DNA of 64,000 nucleotides from Mya arenaria (lineage: Eukaryota > Mollusca > Bivalvia > Myida > Myidae): the NCBI RefSeq assembly GCF_026914265.1, contig NC_069123.1, positions 52,708,949 to 52,772,948 on the forward strand, read 5' to 3'. The notes below the pieces were generated by a model, which saw only the letters and a program-made list of their open reading frames with translations, had not been told where the DNA came from and did not search any database. Of the stretch, positions 1-16,270 are shown one piece after another. A program made the position numbers and the translations under genes. Numbering within the stretch: the stretch's first letter is position 1; each line of letters starts with the position of its first letter.

Positions 1-33
1 TGTTTCCTTTAAAGACTCTTGATCTAGTTACTA

Positions 34-2864
<2,831 letters not shown>

Positions 2865-2868
2865 TTAC

Positions 2869-2880
2869 CAAGATGGCAGC
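2869..2880 (-). promoter_or_regulatory. YY1-like motif just upstream of FOXK start
   Basis: Read on the minus strand this is GCTGCCATCTTG, matching the YY1 core GCCATCTTG. It lies 17 bases upstream of the FOXK ATG, where YY1 sites often overlap initiators of housekeeping genes. The match is seen in the sequence; the function is inferred. Confidence 0.4.
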
Positions 2881-2925
2881 TAGGAAAACACAGTCACCTC
2901 GTGCCTCGCTGTTTACATCTGTAGT

Positions 2926-2941
2926 TTACCCACAATGCATT
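2926..2941 (+). promoter_or_regulatory. ZNF143/Staf-type site in FOXK upstream region
   Basis: TTACCCACAATGCATT closely matches the ZNF143 (SBS) core CCCAnnATGCA, known as a promoter-proximal site in animals. It sits about 75 bases upstream of the FOXK start codon, close to the YY1-like motif, and supports a promoter here. Functional use is inferred. Confidence 0.45.
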
Positions 2942-2944
2942 TCA

Positions 2945-4906
2945 AAACGTCTACAGTCTGTTTCATACCTGACAATTGATATATTTTTTAAACATAAAAC
3001 CAGACAAAATATCACATTCGGGTAAAGATATGATAATAATAAACATGAAATAACTTGTTCTTATTGAAAAACATTCAATCAAGCTTTAACTTTAGTTGGG
3101 AATGTGCATTTTGAAAATGGAGACCTAAGCGTTGATAAAGACTATAGCATTTCGATATTATCCGCGCGTGTCGCTGCCAGACTTTCAAAATATTTACATT
3201 TTGGTGCGCAAAACAGGACGAAAACATCAAGCGCTGCATACATGTATATAACACTGTCTAAACGTTTACGTCTCACGTTTACATGGAATTTTAGTAAATT
3301 GCGAATCTAGACACATTTTTAACACTATCACATAAGCTATTAAGTGATTAATGAAAAATAGTTGTTAATAATAAGAAAGGAGCACAATCGATCGGTTAAT
3401 TGATGCCATTTTTACTTTCTTAATTTTTAGGACATTAATTTACCGTCTTTAACTCATTCGTCTTAAATGATCAAAACCAAACAAAAATGCTTATGAATTA
3501 GGTACAGTTAAGATATCTTATCGGCTAATTAACTTTTATATTTGTGGCTACGGAAGCCGCAGTAATAATTTAAAAACAACAACAACAACACGATGATATA
3601 AAGCCTTACACGTTTTATTACTACGTAAATCATATGCACTTTTTGTCTTGATCATAAAAGCATTATGAGATAAACAATGTTATGCTTTAAAATAAGGTAA
3701 AAGATCGCACCACCAATACTGTGCAGCTTGAACTGGTAAAAAAGTGATGCTATGTATTCAGCTCATTCATTCAGTGCACGTGCAGCAGCTAGGTAGATCT
3801 AATACAGGTGCAATACATTTCCGCATAATGCATGTATATTGTACGGGTATTTTATCAATCTTGGATTATTACGTTTATTGCTTCCAGTATCAATACACAG
3901 TAGAGGCTGATTCGCGCATTTTATCATGAATCAGTTCCGGAGTCAACATATTAAAGAAAAAGTGTGCCGTTTTTTTAATGTCTATACTTTTCGAAATCAC
4001 CAGTGCATACTTCATATAATATTCGTACGGAATACGCCTGCAACAGCACATTCATGACAGTACAGTCGACAGTTATAATGAACCAATAAAAATGCCGTCG
4101 CAATCAATTTACTTTATATTTGTATTTATTTGCTCGTGGAAAACCTTTTATAGTAGTAGAGTTTTAATAATATTGACAAACTGTGTTCTCTGATTATGTC
4201 AATATAAAATTATATTGATCAAGACTCACGTTCAATTCAAAGAAAGGAAATTGTCCGTTAATTATTTTAAATTATAAACTTATGGTTTCTATTTTTGACC
4301 GGTACCTCGCCGCTGTAAATCACACAAGCACGGCGTTGACCGTACCTATATGATATACGAATCGACGACACCATTATATTGACTACCTGCGTCATCCCCG
4401 AAAGATCAGTGATATCTAGCGTGCGCTTCGAGTGCGGAAGCAAGGTGCTTTGTTCGGGTGCGAAATACCAGTAATTCCGTCATAAACTGTAAGATACAAG
4501 TTATCTGATTTACTTCGCTCGACTCTATGCCCCCCCCCCCCCCCATATTCTCTATTCTCGCCCCAGACAACGTTTTTTTTCTGTTCATCGTCAGTAATTT
4601 AGAGGTGAGACATTTAACGTTGAATGATGTCGTTAATTCTCGCATAAGTGATAATCCAACATATATTATAATAATACAGAAATGTTCAAATCATTCATAA
4701 TAATCCTGATAATAACGTTACACTGACTTAATGTATACCAACCAGAACGTGACTTTCTTTGCCAAAAGAAGTAAATATATTTATGTATAATGGTAAGAAC
4801 ATATTAAGGGATAATTGACCCGAATATAACCTTTGGATCATTGCATTGGTGAAATATATTAAGATCGTTAGTAGATAGTAATAAACCACATACTTTATGC
4901 CTTAGA
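2945..4906. other. FOXK-CFAP52 intergenic region, no gene seen
   Basis: AT-rich sequence between the divergent FOXK and CFAP52 genes. Short open frames here (for example 3104-3310 and 3744-3929) lack family motifs, splice context or compositional support. A run of 15 C residues at 4530-4544 is the only simple-sequence landmark. Confidence 0.6.
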
Positions 4907-5308
4907 CGTCTCCGTGGCCTAGTGGTTAAACGTCCGCGGGAGGTCGTGGGTTCGATCCATGGCCGCGTCATACCAAAAGACGTTAAAAATTGGTACAAGT
5001 AGCCCCCTTGCCTGGCGCTCGGCATTTAAAGGGTAGTGCTTGGAAAAGTGGTGTACTCAGTACTGGTTTAACCCAGGAAAGTTGTACCCCGTGTATCGGT
5101 GCTTTACAGCGAGCACGTAAAAGAACCAAGGGGTCTCTTCGAAAAAGAGCTAGGGTATTGCACCCGGACTTCCTTGTATCCCACCACTGTCTCTTCAGCG
5201 TGCTGTCCCTTCAGCAAAACAAAGGACCCCGTTGGAAATAAGTGCTTGCACTTTCACGGGTTATCCTTGACCGCAAGGTCTAAAGAAATACATACATACA
5301 TACATACA
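4907..5308 (+). mobile_element. tRNA-derived SINE with central core and TACA tail
   Basis: The head has a pol III A box (TGGCCTAGTGG, 4915-4925) and a B box (GGTTCGATCC, 4949-4958). The body of about 330 bp contains the core GTACTCAGTACTGGTTT (5053-5069) followed by CCAGGAAAG. The tail is a (CATA)n simple repeat at about 5289-5308. Total length is about 400 bp, typical of a SINE with a conserved central domain plus a LINE-like tail. It lies 480 bp upstream of CFAP52. Open frames within it are incidental. Confidence 0.82.
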
Positions 5309-5701
5309 GGCAAAGACAAATTTGTGCCTAAAGTATGGTCTACAAAATAATCCGGCCAATTCTACTTCCCGGGCGGTGGTCTCTACGCAGGCGTATGAAA
5401 ATTTTCTCTTTATTTAAAAAATGTTGCTTTCATGATAGTTCCGCCACCTTGTTGTTGCATGATAACGACAATGTAGGTGTACGGTACGGAATACGGCTTA
5501 TAGTAAATTGCATGATAACGCCTATATCTCCGAATGCGCCTATATATAAATATACGGATAGAGTACGGCTTTTAGTAAAAGATGGTTATTGTTATTTGTG
5601 GTCAAAGGGAGGCAAAGCGATTTATTAACGGGTACCTGTTGGTGCAACAAGGGAGATAACAACATTTCGAAAGCAGGTGGCGTTGTTAGGTCGCCATGTT
5701 T
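5309..5701. other. CFAP52 upstream region with short internal repeats
   Basis: No gene is visible. Two short sequence pairs recur at about 5456-5580: TTGCATGATAACG twice, and ACGGCTTATAGTAAA with the variant ACGGCTTTTAGTAAA. This looks like a local duplication next to the promoter. Confidence 0.4.
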
Positions 5702-5716
5702 GTTACCGGTAGCAAC
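5702..5716 (+). promoter_or_regulatory. RFX X-box in the CFAP52 promoter
   Basis: GTTACCGGTAGCAAC fits the X-box form RYYNYY-N(1-3)-RRNRAC at every constrained position, with a 3-base spacer. RFX factors drive ciliary genes through X-boxes close to the start codon. This one lies 70 bases upstream of the ATG of a motile-cilia gene, so the context agrees with the motif. Binding itself is inferred. Confidence 0.72.
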
Positions 5717-5786
5717 CAGTAAATTTCGAAGCATTCGTGTGTAGTCGGAGGTAGTTTTTGTTTCCTATCCTCTAGAAAAAGGTAAA

Positions 5787-8700
5787 ATGGAACAACAACA
5801 GCAAGAAGATACATATGAGGTTCCAAGGCTTCAGGTTGAATCAATCGTTGGCTTCAATGGTAATTCATTATTTATTTAATAAATATAATTCCATATTTTA
5901 CATTGAACATCACTCTTAGGAGACTTACTCACATGAACCAGTTTTCGAGTCACTACAACCATGTAACCATCGATGGCATTATGTACATACTATAGAAATT
6001 AGTGACATTTCATTTATAACAGAGTTTGATACATTTAAGTTGTATGACCAAAAACATTATAATATATTTATTATACAATTGTCAATAAATACTATGAAGA
6101 TACATGGCAATTGCATGCCAGCATGGCAAAATGATTTCTGATTTTATCAACTTAGAAGATAATCATAATGGATGTCATTGATAAAATATCCTCACGATTT
6201 CAAAATAAATGTTATTTTTAAAATCAGAATTGGATCACATCGATGTGTGCTTTGCATTTGTCTTTGCACACACACACTTTTAATGTTCAATTAATGTAAT
6301 CAAAAACAATCTGTTGAAAGTAAAATATTCAAATAACGTAAGTTAGATTCTTCTTTGATATAAAGAGAGACTCACTCAGCAAAGCAAACGTTTTATTGTA
6401 GCCTCGAAACATCTCTTAACGATTTAAGTACAATTGAATCTAAGAAGTATAGGAAAACTGTGAAACTTTTAGTTAAGAACAACTCTCAACTAACATTCCT
6501 CCTCTAAAAACAGTGAATGGTTATGTTGCTACTTCTGATGAAGAAAAGGCAAACTCGCTTAACGACTTCTTCGTGTCAATATCAACCGTTGACGATTCAA
6601 ATGTCATTCTCCCCTTGTTCATTTATAAAACACACTCACGGTCATCTAACTTTGCAATTACAGAACAGGATGTAACTGATGTCCTAGAAAACTTAAATGT
6701 TAACAAAGCTATTGGCCCAGACGGTATTAGCCACAAAATGATGAAAGCAACATCAAACACGATATGCCTCCCCCTGTGTTTATTATTTAACAAGTCTTTG
6801 ATAGAAAGAAAATATCCCAAGCATTGGAAAACAGCCAATTTCATGCCCCTTTTTAAAAAAAGTGTACCAGACGAACCTTCAAATTATAGACCAATCTCCT
6901 TAATAAGCTGTGTTGGTAAAGTCATGGAAAGAATAATGTTTAAAAATATTTATCATCTTCATGCTAATGACCTTATATATAAAAAGCAATCAGGTTTTTT
7001 TGCCAGGCCATTCGACTCAATATCAGCTGGTAGACATTTATAACCAAATTTGTAAAGCATTTGATGATAAAGAATCAACATGTATTGTGTTTTGCGACAT
7101 ATCCAAGGCATTTGATAGAGTTTGGCACAAAGGTCTTATTTTTAAACTAAAACAATATGGTATCAATGGAAATTTATTGGATTGGCTAACAGATTACTTA
7201 AAAGACCGAAGTCAAAAAGTTTTTGTAAAATCATCCTTTTCAGAATCAAAATTATTAGGAGTTGGTGTCCCTCAAGGATCCGTGTTAGGTCCTTTACTTT
7301 TTCTTATCTATGTAAATGACATAGCAGATTCTCTACTAAGCATAACTCGTCTCTTCGCAGACAACAGTTCTTTAGCTGTTTCCTCCCGTGACGTAAATAT
7401 GATAGAAGACACAATAAACCATGATTTAAATTGTATCCTTGCATAGTCTAAACAATGGCTAGTCAACTTTAATTCAGCTAAAACAGAGGCAATGTTTCTG
7501 ACCTATTATCCAAGAAATAGTCCAACACTTCTTTTTGATAACACCTTTGTTCAACTTGTTGATCACCACAAGCACCTTGGTTTGACACTCAGTAAGGATG
7601 GGTCTTGGCACCATCATATAACTAATATCATCGCAACAGCTTCAAGAATTCTTGGTACTATGAAATTGATGAAATTTAAGCTACACAGAAAAACACTTAA
7701 CCACATAATTATATGTGTCATATCTTCGACCGCATCTAGAATACGGATCATTACTTTGGGATAATTGTGCTCAATATGAAAAAAGAAACACTAGACACAA
7801 TTCAATATGAAGCGGCTCGAATAGTTACCGGTCTCACACGATCCGTATCAATAAACAATCTTCTCGAAGAAATTGGCTGGGTGTCACTAACGAATAGAAG
7901 AACAATCCAAAAGCTGACATTAGTATATAAACACAAACACAACATGTTACCATCTTACCTCGAACAATTATTTCCTCCAAGCGTGCAAACATTTAGTAAC
8001 AACGCGTACAATTTACGGAACTCAGAGAATTTTCAAACGTTACCTAGAAGAACTTAAATTTATGCACAGTCTATAATTCCATCCGCACTGAGAATGTGGA
8101 ACGATCTTGGCACCTCCGTTAAAGAAGCAGTATCATTGCCCTCGTTTAAAGGTAAAATTAAATCTGTATATTCTGTTCCCAAAGTTCCCTCATTTTATTT
8201 AGAAGGTGACAGATTCGCCTCAGTCCATCATGCCCGAATGCGTAATAATTGCAGCAACTTAAATTCCGATCTTTACAATAATCATATTGCAATTTCCCCT
8301 AACTGTGTCTGTGGTACAGAAATTGAGGATGCTGAACACTTTCTTTTCAAATGTAGTCGGTTTACTGCACAACGGCGTCAATTATTCCTTCAAACTAGGC
8401 AATATCACCCACTGAGTACCAATAAATTACTACACGGCTACAGTAACCTGAACGACGAACAAAATACATACATTTTCCAAAAAGTGCAAACATATATTGT
8501 TGCTACTAAAAGATTTAAAATAAATGGAGTTCAGTAGCCTGCCTTTCATTATACTTGTAGTACTAGCCACGGGGACTTGGCGACAACAGATTCGTTTACA
8601 TGTATATTTTCTCATTCTATATATCTCCTCTCTTTCTCTCTCTCCCTCTTCCGTTAACTTATCTTAAGTCAATCTCTTACAAATTCAAAACCTAAAATTG

Positions 8701-11700
8701 ATTATTATCAGGATATGTTCTTTATTTATGCACATGTAAATTGATCTCGTCATAACTTTTCAATCTAAACAATAGTCTTGACACACTGCGGGGAGGGCCA
8801 TTTTCTAACGTTGTTATAACTTGTGGCCCAACCCAATTGTATAATTATATTATTTGTTGAAATGACTTATATGACGTGCGTATATTATAAACAATAAAAT
8901 ACGATTAAACTAAACTCACTCAAAGTCAACATGGCTCCGGGCTGAAATTTTAACATGTAAAAGGTTCATAGTAAACATGCTAACTCCTTAAGCTCATTTA
9001 TTTACAGTAATGGAAAATTGACATAGAAATAGACACAAATCCAACTTACCAACACACACATTAATACCATGGTTTGAGGATTTGGGAAAATTAATGTCTA
9101 TTAAGGTTTTCAATTGGGAAGTTGCTGATTTATTTCTGATACTGTTTCAAATGGATAATAAAGGCTTGATTTACAATGAGAGATTACCATTCAAAATGGA
9201 CTCTTCAGGAAAGTTTTATATCATAAGACATATAATCTTTGCATTTTAACAACTAGAAAACTTTTTTTTTTCATTTGGAGTGAAATCAGGTTTGACACAG
9301 TTCAGTTCTGGTAATTTTGATAAATTTAAACAAAGAATAAATTCATATTGAAGAAAATCTTTTGTTTTAAATTATGAATTTGTTTTAATTGTCGCAGTAA
9401 CATAAGTGAACTAATTTTGCAGGAAAAGTGATCAATGGCCTTCGAGTTCATCCCGACAGACAGCACATCATATACCCTCTGGGTTGTGCAGTGGTCATCG
9501 AGGACATCAGTGGCAACGAGAAACCAAGCCTGCTTTGGGGACACACAGATTATGTCACTTGTATAGCAGTTTCCAACAGAAATGGTGATCTGATTGCTTC
9601 AGGGCAAAAGACTCACATGGGCTTCAAAGTAAATAAACATTTTTATTCTTACTATATCACAATTACTTATTATCACATTTGTCATTAACCCACCATTTTG
9701 CACTTTAAATTTGACAAATAAATCTTTTAAAACTGTTTTGTAACCTTGATCCTGTTTCATTGCAGGCAGCTGCTATTGTATGGGATTACAGATCACAGAA
9801 AGCTCTCTACAAACTAGAACTCCACAAAGTTAATATACAGGCCCTAGTATTCTCACCAAATGACCTTTACCTTGCCTCTCTTGGAGGCATAGATGATGGC
9901 AGGTAATTTCATTTTATATTTTCTTTGTAGTGGTATACTCCATAAATGGTTTATATTCATTTTTAAATACAGTCTAATACTTGTGGTACATATTTGATAT
10001 CAATATTGTTTGATAGCCTACAAAGTAAATCTCTTCCATTTAAATTACTTTTGCTGCTCTGGTTTAATATGTCAGGAGTCAAAAATGAATACCAGCAATT
10101 ACCTGCTTATGGTTGGAAATAGCTGTTGCTATCTTTAATGAGTGTTGTTGTGGTATGTTCATTATAGGCTGTGTCATTCACATTGTTGTGTCCTTTACAG
10201 TGTTGTTATCTGGAACATGGCCAATGGACAGGCGATCTGTGGTTCCCAGGCTCAGGTGGAGAGTGCTGGTAACACTCTGTGTATCAGCTTCTCCAAAGTA
10301 CGAGATGACGTGTTCGTGACCGGAGGAGAGTAAGTTCATTCTTCATATTACTTTTTCACATTAAGAAGCCTGACGCACAAATAATAAAATAAGGTAAATT
10401 TGGGATGCTTGGTGTATTTTTTTAAAGAAAAAAACAGTGTTTTGGGCCTTCAAAGATTGCTTAATAGGTAATTTTGTGATTTAAGTTGAAATAACGAGCA
10501 AATATGTAAACTGAAATAATTTTATGTATAACATACTTCTGGTAATTTATTTTAAGTATTAGTAATTTGCCAAATTCTTCTTTCATGTGATACCAAAATT
10601 ATATGGGGTCACCTGGCATCAAAATTTAACGGTGCCATCAGAGAATAAGCTTATTTATGGCTCTGATTCCTTAAGGTCATTTTGAAAAAAAAAAATATAT
10701 ATACCTATGTATGCAGTATCAGAAAAATCAATTGAAATCTGCACATTTCCACCCATACAACAAGTTATGAAATGGGGTTTTCAGTTTCATAAAATTTGTT
10801 TCTTTATTTAGCCCTGATGTGGTATAAATATTTTTGCCGTTTGTGATCTCCTTGAAGCATTGTAAAAATACAAAACTTCTAAATGAGCCAACCTTGCAGC
10901 TGGTTTTAAATATTTTTTTTTATCAAAGGTCAACTCTGCGTGTTTGGGAGCTAGATGTAGAGAACAGAAAAATCCGCCCATCAGAAGTCCAGCTGGGACA
11001 ACTAAGCAGACAAGTCAACTGCATATGTGTAAGACACAGCCTTTAACATGAACATACTAGTTTTTACTAAACACCATTCTGAAATAATGAAATATGGGAT
11101 TTGTAATGGATGTGACTTAAAAGTCCCGCACATTAGTATTATAATGTTCAACTTAAATGATATACACATATTTTGATTTTCATTTATTAGAATATTAGAC
11201 TTTGATATCCATTATTGAGGCAGAAGGGCAAAAAGAATGCAAGAATGAAAAAAAAATGAGTATGTATTTTGTACACATTTTGGCCTTCAGATGGATGATG
11301 ACAACCAGGAAGAACCATACTTCTACTGCGGCACAACCACTGGTGATATTCTTGCAATCAACATGAAGACGAGGATTTTCAGATGCAAGGCCCCAGAAAA
11401 AAAAAGCTTTGAGCAGGGTGTCACCGCCCTCGCTCACTTGAAAAACAATAACTTCCTTGTTGGAACTGGCTGTGGCAAACTGTATGAGCTGAAATTTCCT
11501 ACACCAGAAGGCAAGGGCAAGCAGACAAAACCAAAGGAAGTTAGGTGCGTGGTTCTTTTTGTTAATAAACGCTTAAAGCAAAAGAACTGAGAAAATGTAC
11601 AATGAAAGGAAAGAATAATGTATTAATTACATGTTGCATGATTTGGCAGTAACTATAATTTCATAATAATGTGTTTGTCACTATGCGTTGAGAGTGAAGT

Positions 11701-14651
11701 TTGATTTATTATTGAAAACAACTTTTAACATATACCGGTACTGTCCTTGTCTTCTGTACAGGTCTTGGAGCGATGCGTCTGTGAAGAGCAACTCAGAAGC
11801 TGCCATCACATCCATCGCCCTGAGAGGAGCGGGTCATCAGGTAGGTGTCAACAATACACTTCTAACTCAATGCTGGAATCTTAAAAAATAGACTTTATGT
11901 TAGACTCTATACTTTAAAAATGTTAGTTTTCAATGTGTTCATTTTCATTGTTTCAATAATATAATGAGTAGAGCAGTTAAATTTTATATGCTGGAAAATA
12001 AATTATATAATGTTTGTTTTACTTTTTATTGGTAAACTTAATGTATTCTTTCTCATCTTTTGTACAGTTCTTTGTGGGCACTGCCAATGCCAGAATGTAC
12101 AAGTTCGGGTATGAATGTACAAACAAGTCTGGGGTCATGGCCTTTGACGCTTGTGACCTTATCAAAACCTGCCACTCATCCCCTATCAATGATGTCATCT
12201 TCCCACCGTAAGCTTAATACATTTCAAATAATAAACCATTGTTATTGATTGATTGATGGTGATTTAATGGATACAATTTACAAGACGTTCTGTTTTAAAT
12301 TATTTTGTGGTCATTTCAGTTATAGTTTTAATATAAACTATTTGATTTTCTTGTATGTTTTACAAAGAAGCATGATGTATAATGTCTAGAGACTCCTTGG
12401 GTTCGTTGTTGCAGCCCATGTCTGCATCTTGTTATATGCAAGTGTGTCTGGTGAAAAGAGAGAGTTATACTGACTTGGTTTGTTTGTTTACAGAGGCACA
12501 TCTGACCTGGTAGTGAGCTGTCAGAAGGAGCAGATCAGGATCTGGGCCATCAAGTCAATGAAGGAGCTTAAACGTTTCATTGTCCCCAACATGACCTGCA
12601 ACGCCATCGCTCTGGCATGCAATGGACAGGCCATTGTATCCGGTAAGTTGTGAAACTAACAATGTACAAGAGGCTTATAATTTATCCTTGTTCATTCTTT
12701 AAAGACCAAGTACCTAATGTGAGAGTGTTTTAAGTTAATCAAATTAAAATAACCTCTCTAAATTCATTTAAATAGAAGAGCAGTTATCTAGAGTAAAGAA
12801 ATAAAATTAAATATATTAATATCAATGCATCCCCAAAACCATTAGACATTTTATACATTGTAATATTGTTGATCTTTGTTTTAGTTTGAACATATTCTTT
12901 TATTTTTGCAGCGTGGGACGATGGCATCATTCGGGTGTTTGGGTTCAACAGTAAGGCGAGCAATGACCTTGTGTTGAGAAAAGCGATCACAGCTGCCCAC
13001 AACAAGGGGGTGACAGCCCTTGCCTGCACACAGAACAACTCCATGTGCTCTGGTGGGCAGTGGGACTTCAACATCGTGTCTGGCGGAGGAGAGGGACAGG
13101 TATGGCGGCTTATCCTCAATTGGCATAAGTTCAAGTTATTTAATAGTACCCCAATATTCTTACCTTTAAAAATACTTATTAAAGTAAACTATAGAAAATC
13201 ATTGCTGCTTCATGTTTTAAGTTATGTTTTAAGTTATATGTGTACAAATACAGGATAAGGTATCTTGAACCCCAAGGACATCTTTACATTCCATGGATAA
13301 TCAAGGTAAATCTGAAAGTATTTCAACCATCTCTTTTTAGTTAATCAATAAGTATACTTATCTTGTGCATTTTCAGGTGAGGATCTGGTCATTCCGGTAC
13401 GATGGTCGGGGAGAGCCATCCTACTCGCTGCTGGAGACACTGAAGGAACACAAGGGCTCCGTCTCGGCCATCAAGATCCGTAATGATGACAAGGAGTGTG
13501 TGTCTGCCAGTACAGATGGAACCTGCATAATCTGGAACCTGGAGTGAGTTGTGCATACAGCACTGCATTGTTATAAGGTTCTAGTCAAATGGCACTGATA
13601 AATGAAGATTTGACTCATTTTTGATAAAAAAATCACATTTTATTTGATCATATATTCAAAATTCATTTCCAGAATATCCAGTAGGCCATGTGGAAAAATA
13701 AATAGTTTACAGATGAATCAATGCATATACTATACAAATTAAATAATTTACAAGCAAGTTTGCATATATAAATATATCTTTTCATCTATAATAATAACAA
13801 CTACAAGTTATGTAGATGAATTCACTGTCATGTATGTTTATACACCTTGATTGAACTAACAGACAAAATCATGCTTAATATTAAAAAGGCATATACAGCA
13901 GCTACATAAGTTAGGTAAATCCAGTCCAAGTATTTCCTATTGGAATCTGTTCACTAATTGATCACATAAATAGCAGCTGCAGGAGTCGCTCACTATTCAT
14001 GATCTATTTCATTCAACTGAAATTGAACCAGTTAATCAACATGGATCATAGATTATGAAGATATTTCTATTTTATTTTTCAGAAAGCGTTCCCGTAGCCA
14101 GATAGTGTTTGCGAATACCCTATTCAAGTGCGTGTGCTACAGCAAGGATGAGTCACAGATCTTTACGAGTGGTTCAGACCGCAAGATCGGGTACTGGGAA
14201 TGCTTTGATGGCTCTCCGATCCGAGAACTGGAGGGCTCTAAGACTGGCGCAGTCAATGCTATGGACCTCTCCCCAGATGGCAACTACTTTGTAACTGGTG
14301 GAGATGATAAGCTTTTGAAGGTAAGCTAAGCTTCTGTTGGAGGTACTTATGTAAACATGTCTCTTTATTGTTTATTCATATGTATTGAAACAATTAACAT
14401 TAGTATAAATTTCAAATTAAAATTATATATCATTATAGAGTAGTTTTTTGTCATTAGAACCATTATTCTGGCCTTCCATTAATCTGTAAATGTATTGATT
14501 GCAGCTGTGGACTTACAAAGAAGGGTCTGTGGTAGCAGTAGGGACTGGCCACAGCGCCACCATCATCAGTATCAAGATCTGCCCACAACAGAAGTACATC
14601 ACCAGTGTGAGCGAAGATGGGGCCATCCTCTGCTGGAGATTCCCCTTCTAG
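5787..14651 (+). CDS. CFAP52: Cilia- and flagella-associated protein 52 (WDR16), complete, 13 exons
   Basis: WD40-repeat protein of motile axonemes; the family member in other animals is a microtubule inner/doublet-associated protein. Exons: 5787-5859, 9423-9628, 9766-9902, 10201-10329, 10929-11028, 11291-11544, 11762-11840, 12068-12207, 12494-12642, 12912-13099, 13377-13543, 14083-14320 and 14505-14651. Every junction is GT/AG with matching phase, and the total is 668 residues, somewhat longer than the roughly 620 of vertebrates. Diagnostic stretches are HIIYPLGCAVVIEDI, FSPNDLYLASLGG, STLRVWELD, YCGTTTGDILAINMKT, VPNMTCNAIAL, ECVSASTDGTCIIWNLE, FANTLFKCVCYSKDE, YFVTGGDDKLLKLW and the terminal CWRFPF. 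These form tandem WD repeats over nearly the whole length, as in the family. Extra residues lie around the exon 6-7 junction (a GKGKQTKPKE-rich loop). Intron 1 holds a LINE. Polyadenylation signals follow at 15364 and 15717. Confidence 0.96.
6370..8922 (+). mobile_element. Degenerate non-LTR retrotransposon (LINE) in CFAP52 intron 1
   Basis: Broken reverse-transcriptase reading frame, same strand as CFAP52, split over 6513-7043, 6961-7446, 7492-7764, 7767-8057 and 8094-8537 by frameshifts and stops. Recognisable RT motifs are KAIGPDGISHKMMK, NYRPISLISCVGKVMERI, CDISKAFDRVWHKGL and GVPQGSVLGPLLFLIYVNDI. The catalytic FADD box is altered to FADN. A C-terminal zinc-knuckle-like CVCG...H..FKC motif is at about 8310-8355. 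No endonuclease domain is present, so it is 5' truncated. It ends in an A/T-rich tail with AATAAA (about 8893). A 9-bp direct repeat ACTCACTCA at 6370-6378 and 8914-8922 flanks it and may be the target-site duplication. It is inactive. Confidence 0.85.
8923..9422. other. Remainder of CFAP52 intron 1, nothing recognised
   Basis: AT-rich intron sequence between the LINE and exon 2; no gene, array or element is recognised. Confidence 0.5.
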
Positions 14652-15363
14652 TTAACACATCTGTGCTTAGATATTCCAGTTTTCCATGTCATCTGTATTG
14701 TATTACTTTGCATGACAAGCGAACTCGATCTGTAAACAGTGTTTAAAATGAAATATTAGTTGCTTACTGTTAAAATTTCAAGAGGACAACTTTTCTTTCA
14801 TGATATTTAGGTATTAATCTCATTTAGAACTTTTTCCTTGGTACACTATCGGTATGTGTTGTTGAATGTAGAAAGATGTGAAAGTGGTTATACAAGGATT
14901 ATGAGTGTGCAGAACTTTGCTAAGAAAGTGTACAACATGAGAAATGTTTGATTTGTTTCCAGTGTTAACCAAATTATCACTACAACCTTCATCTTGAAAG
15001 AACGTTGAAGAAAGTTGTAAAAATATCTATTAGTTAAATATGAATATGTTTAGTAGTTTTTTGTCCAGTGAAGTTCGAGGAATATGTGTCAACAACCATA
15101 TGAATTGTTTTTGCTTGCAATTTTTGTTATTACTTAAATGTCAGTGCATTTTATGTGAAAAAATTTTTTTGTATCCATAGTTATATATAAAACATAACTT
15201 ATAAATATTCTAGTATTAATTTGTTGATTTAGAGGACATTGTTTGCCTCATTTCGTCTGTGATAACATCAGCCATGTGCTTTTAGTTTTATACTGTCCAA
15301 AAATTGAAGGTTTAAACATTTTTAAAGATTCAAATTGTATGCCAAATAATGAAAGTATTGTAC

Positions 15364-15722
15364 AATAAATGTTTATTACAAAAACTTGCTGTATTTCTTC
15401 CATTTCATAATGTTTTGTTATAATTATGTTAGTATTTGCACAGGTTGTGTTTTTGTCAGAATAACTGAAGTCAAAGCACTGCTTTTCTCTTTTGGGAAAC
15501 CATCCAGTGTTGGTAGGATTGCGGGCACTGATCATATAAGTGTTCCAGTATTTGGCTTTATATTGAAATGCTTTGCTCATTTATTTCCTACTTACCCCGG
15601 TACATGTATATGTAGTCGTGGAATGGTTTTTAAGATAAGTGTTTTGTTTCATTAATTTGTAAATTCCAATGCATTTTACTTTTCTTGGTATATGAACATG
15701 ATTTTTGTGTATATTTAATAAA
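15364..15722 (+). terminator. CFAP52 polyadenylation signals
   Basis: AATAAA occurs at 15364-15369 and again at 15717-15722, about 0.7 and 1.1 kb after the CFAP52 stop codon. Either could end the transcript; which one is used cannot be told from sequence. Confidence 0.5.
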
Positions 15723-16270
15723 GTATCTATTTCTCACAAGACATCTCTGTTGTCATATGATTTTTTAAGATTTTTAAATTTTAAAGTAAATTTTTAACTT
15801 AAATGTGTGCTTCTATGGTAGCCTTATTTCACGAAACTAAGGTGATTGCTTTATTTAACAATTCTCACAGTTCAAGACTTGCATGTATTTCTGAAGCAAT
15901 TTATTTGTATCTCCTCTAACAAAACTTCAGACAAGATATCTACAAGCATATTGAAGTGAAACTCCAGATTTCATCTGTTAAAAAACATTTTGAAACCAAG
16001 CACACAATTTGAACAACAAAGCTACAGCCTTGTGCATTCCTATGTTAATGCTCTAACAGTTATAGACCATGTTGAATTAATTTAATACCAATTAGAGACA
16101 AACATGCAATGTTCATTTTAAGGTCAATTAAAGCAGCCATGACTTAAGTACTTGGAAACGACAAGGGCATTTACACTTTACTATAACAACAAAACTTTGA
16201 CTACGGTTAGGTCAATACATTGTTTTTTATTGCTCTTGCATAATTTATTATCAACTCATATTTTCATTCA

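Noticed and set aside
4530..4544. Poly-C run as a functional signal
   Set aside because: A simple homopolymer with no supporting context; may even vary by sequencing error.
12784..13134. 116-codon minus-strand open frame
   Set aside because: It is antisense to CFAP52 exon 10 and its intron; no domain features.
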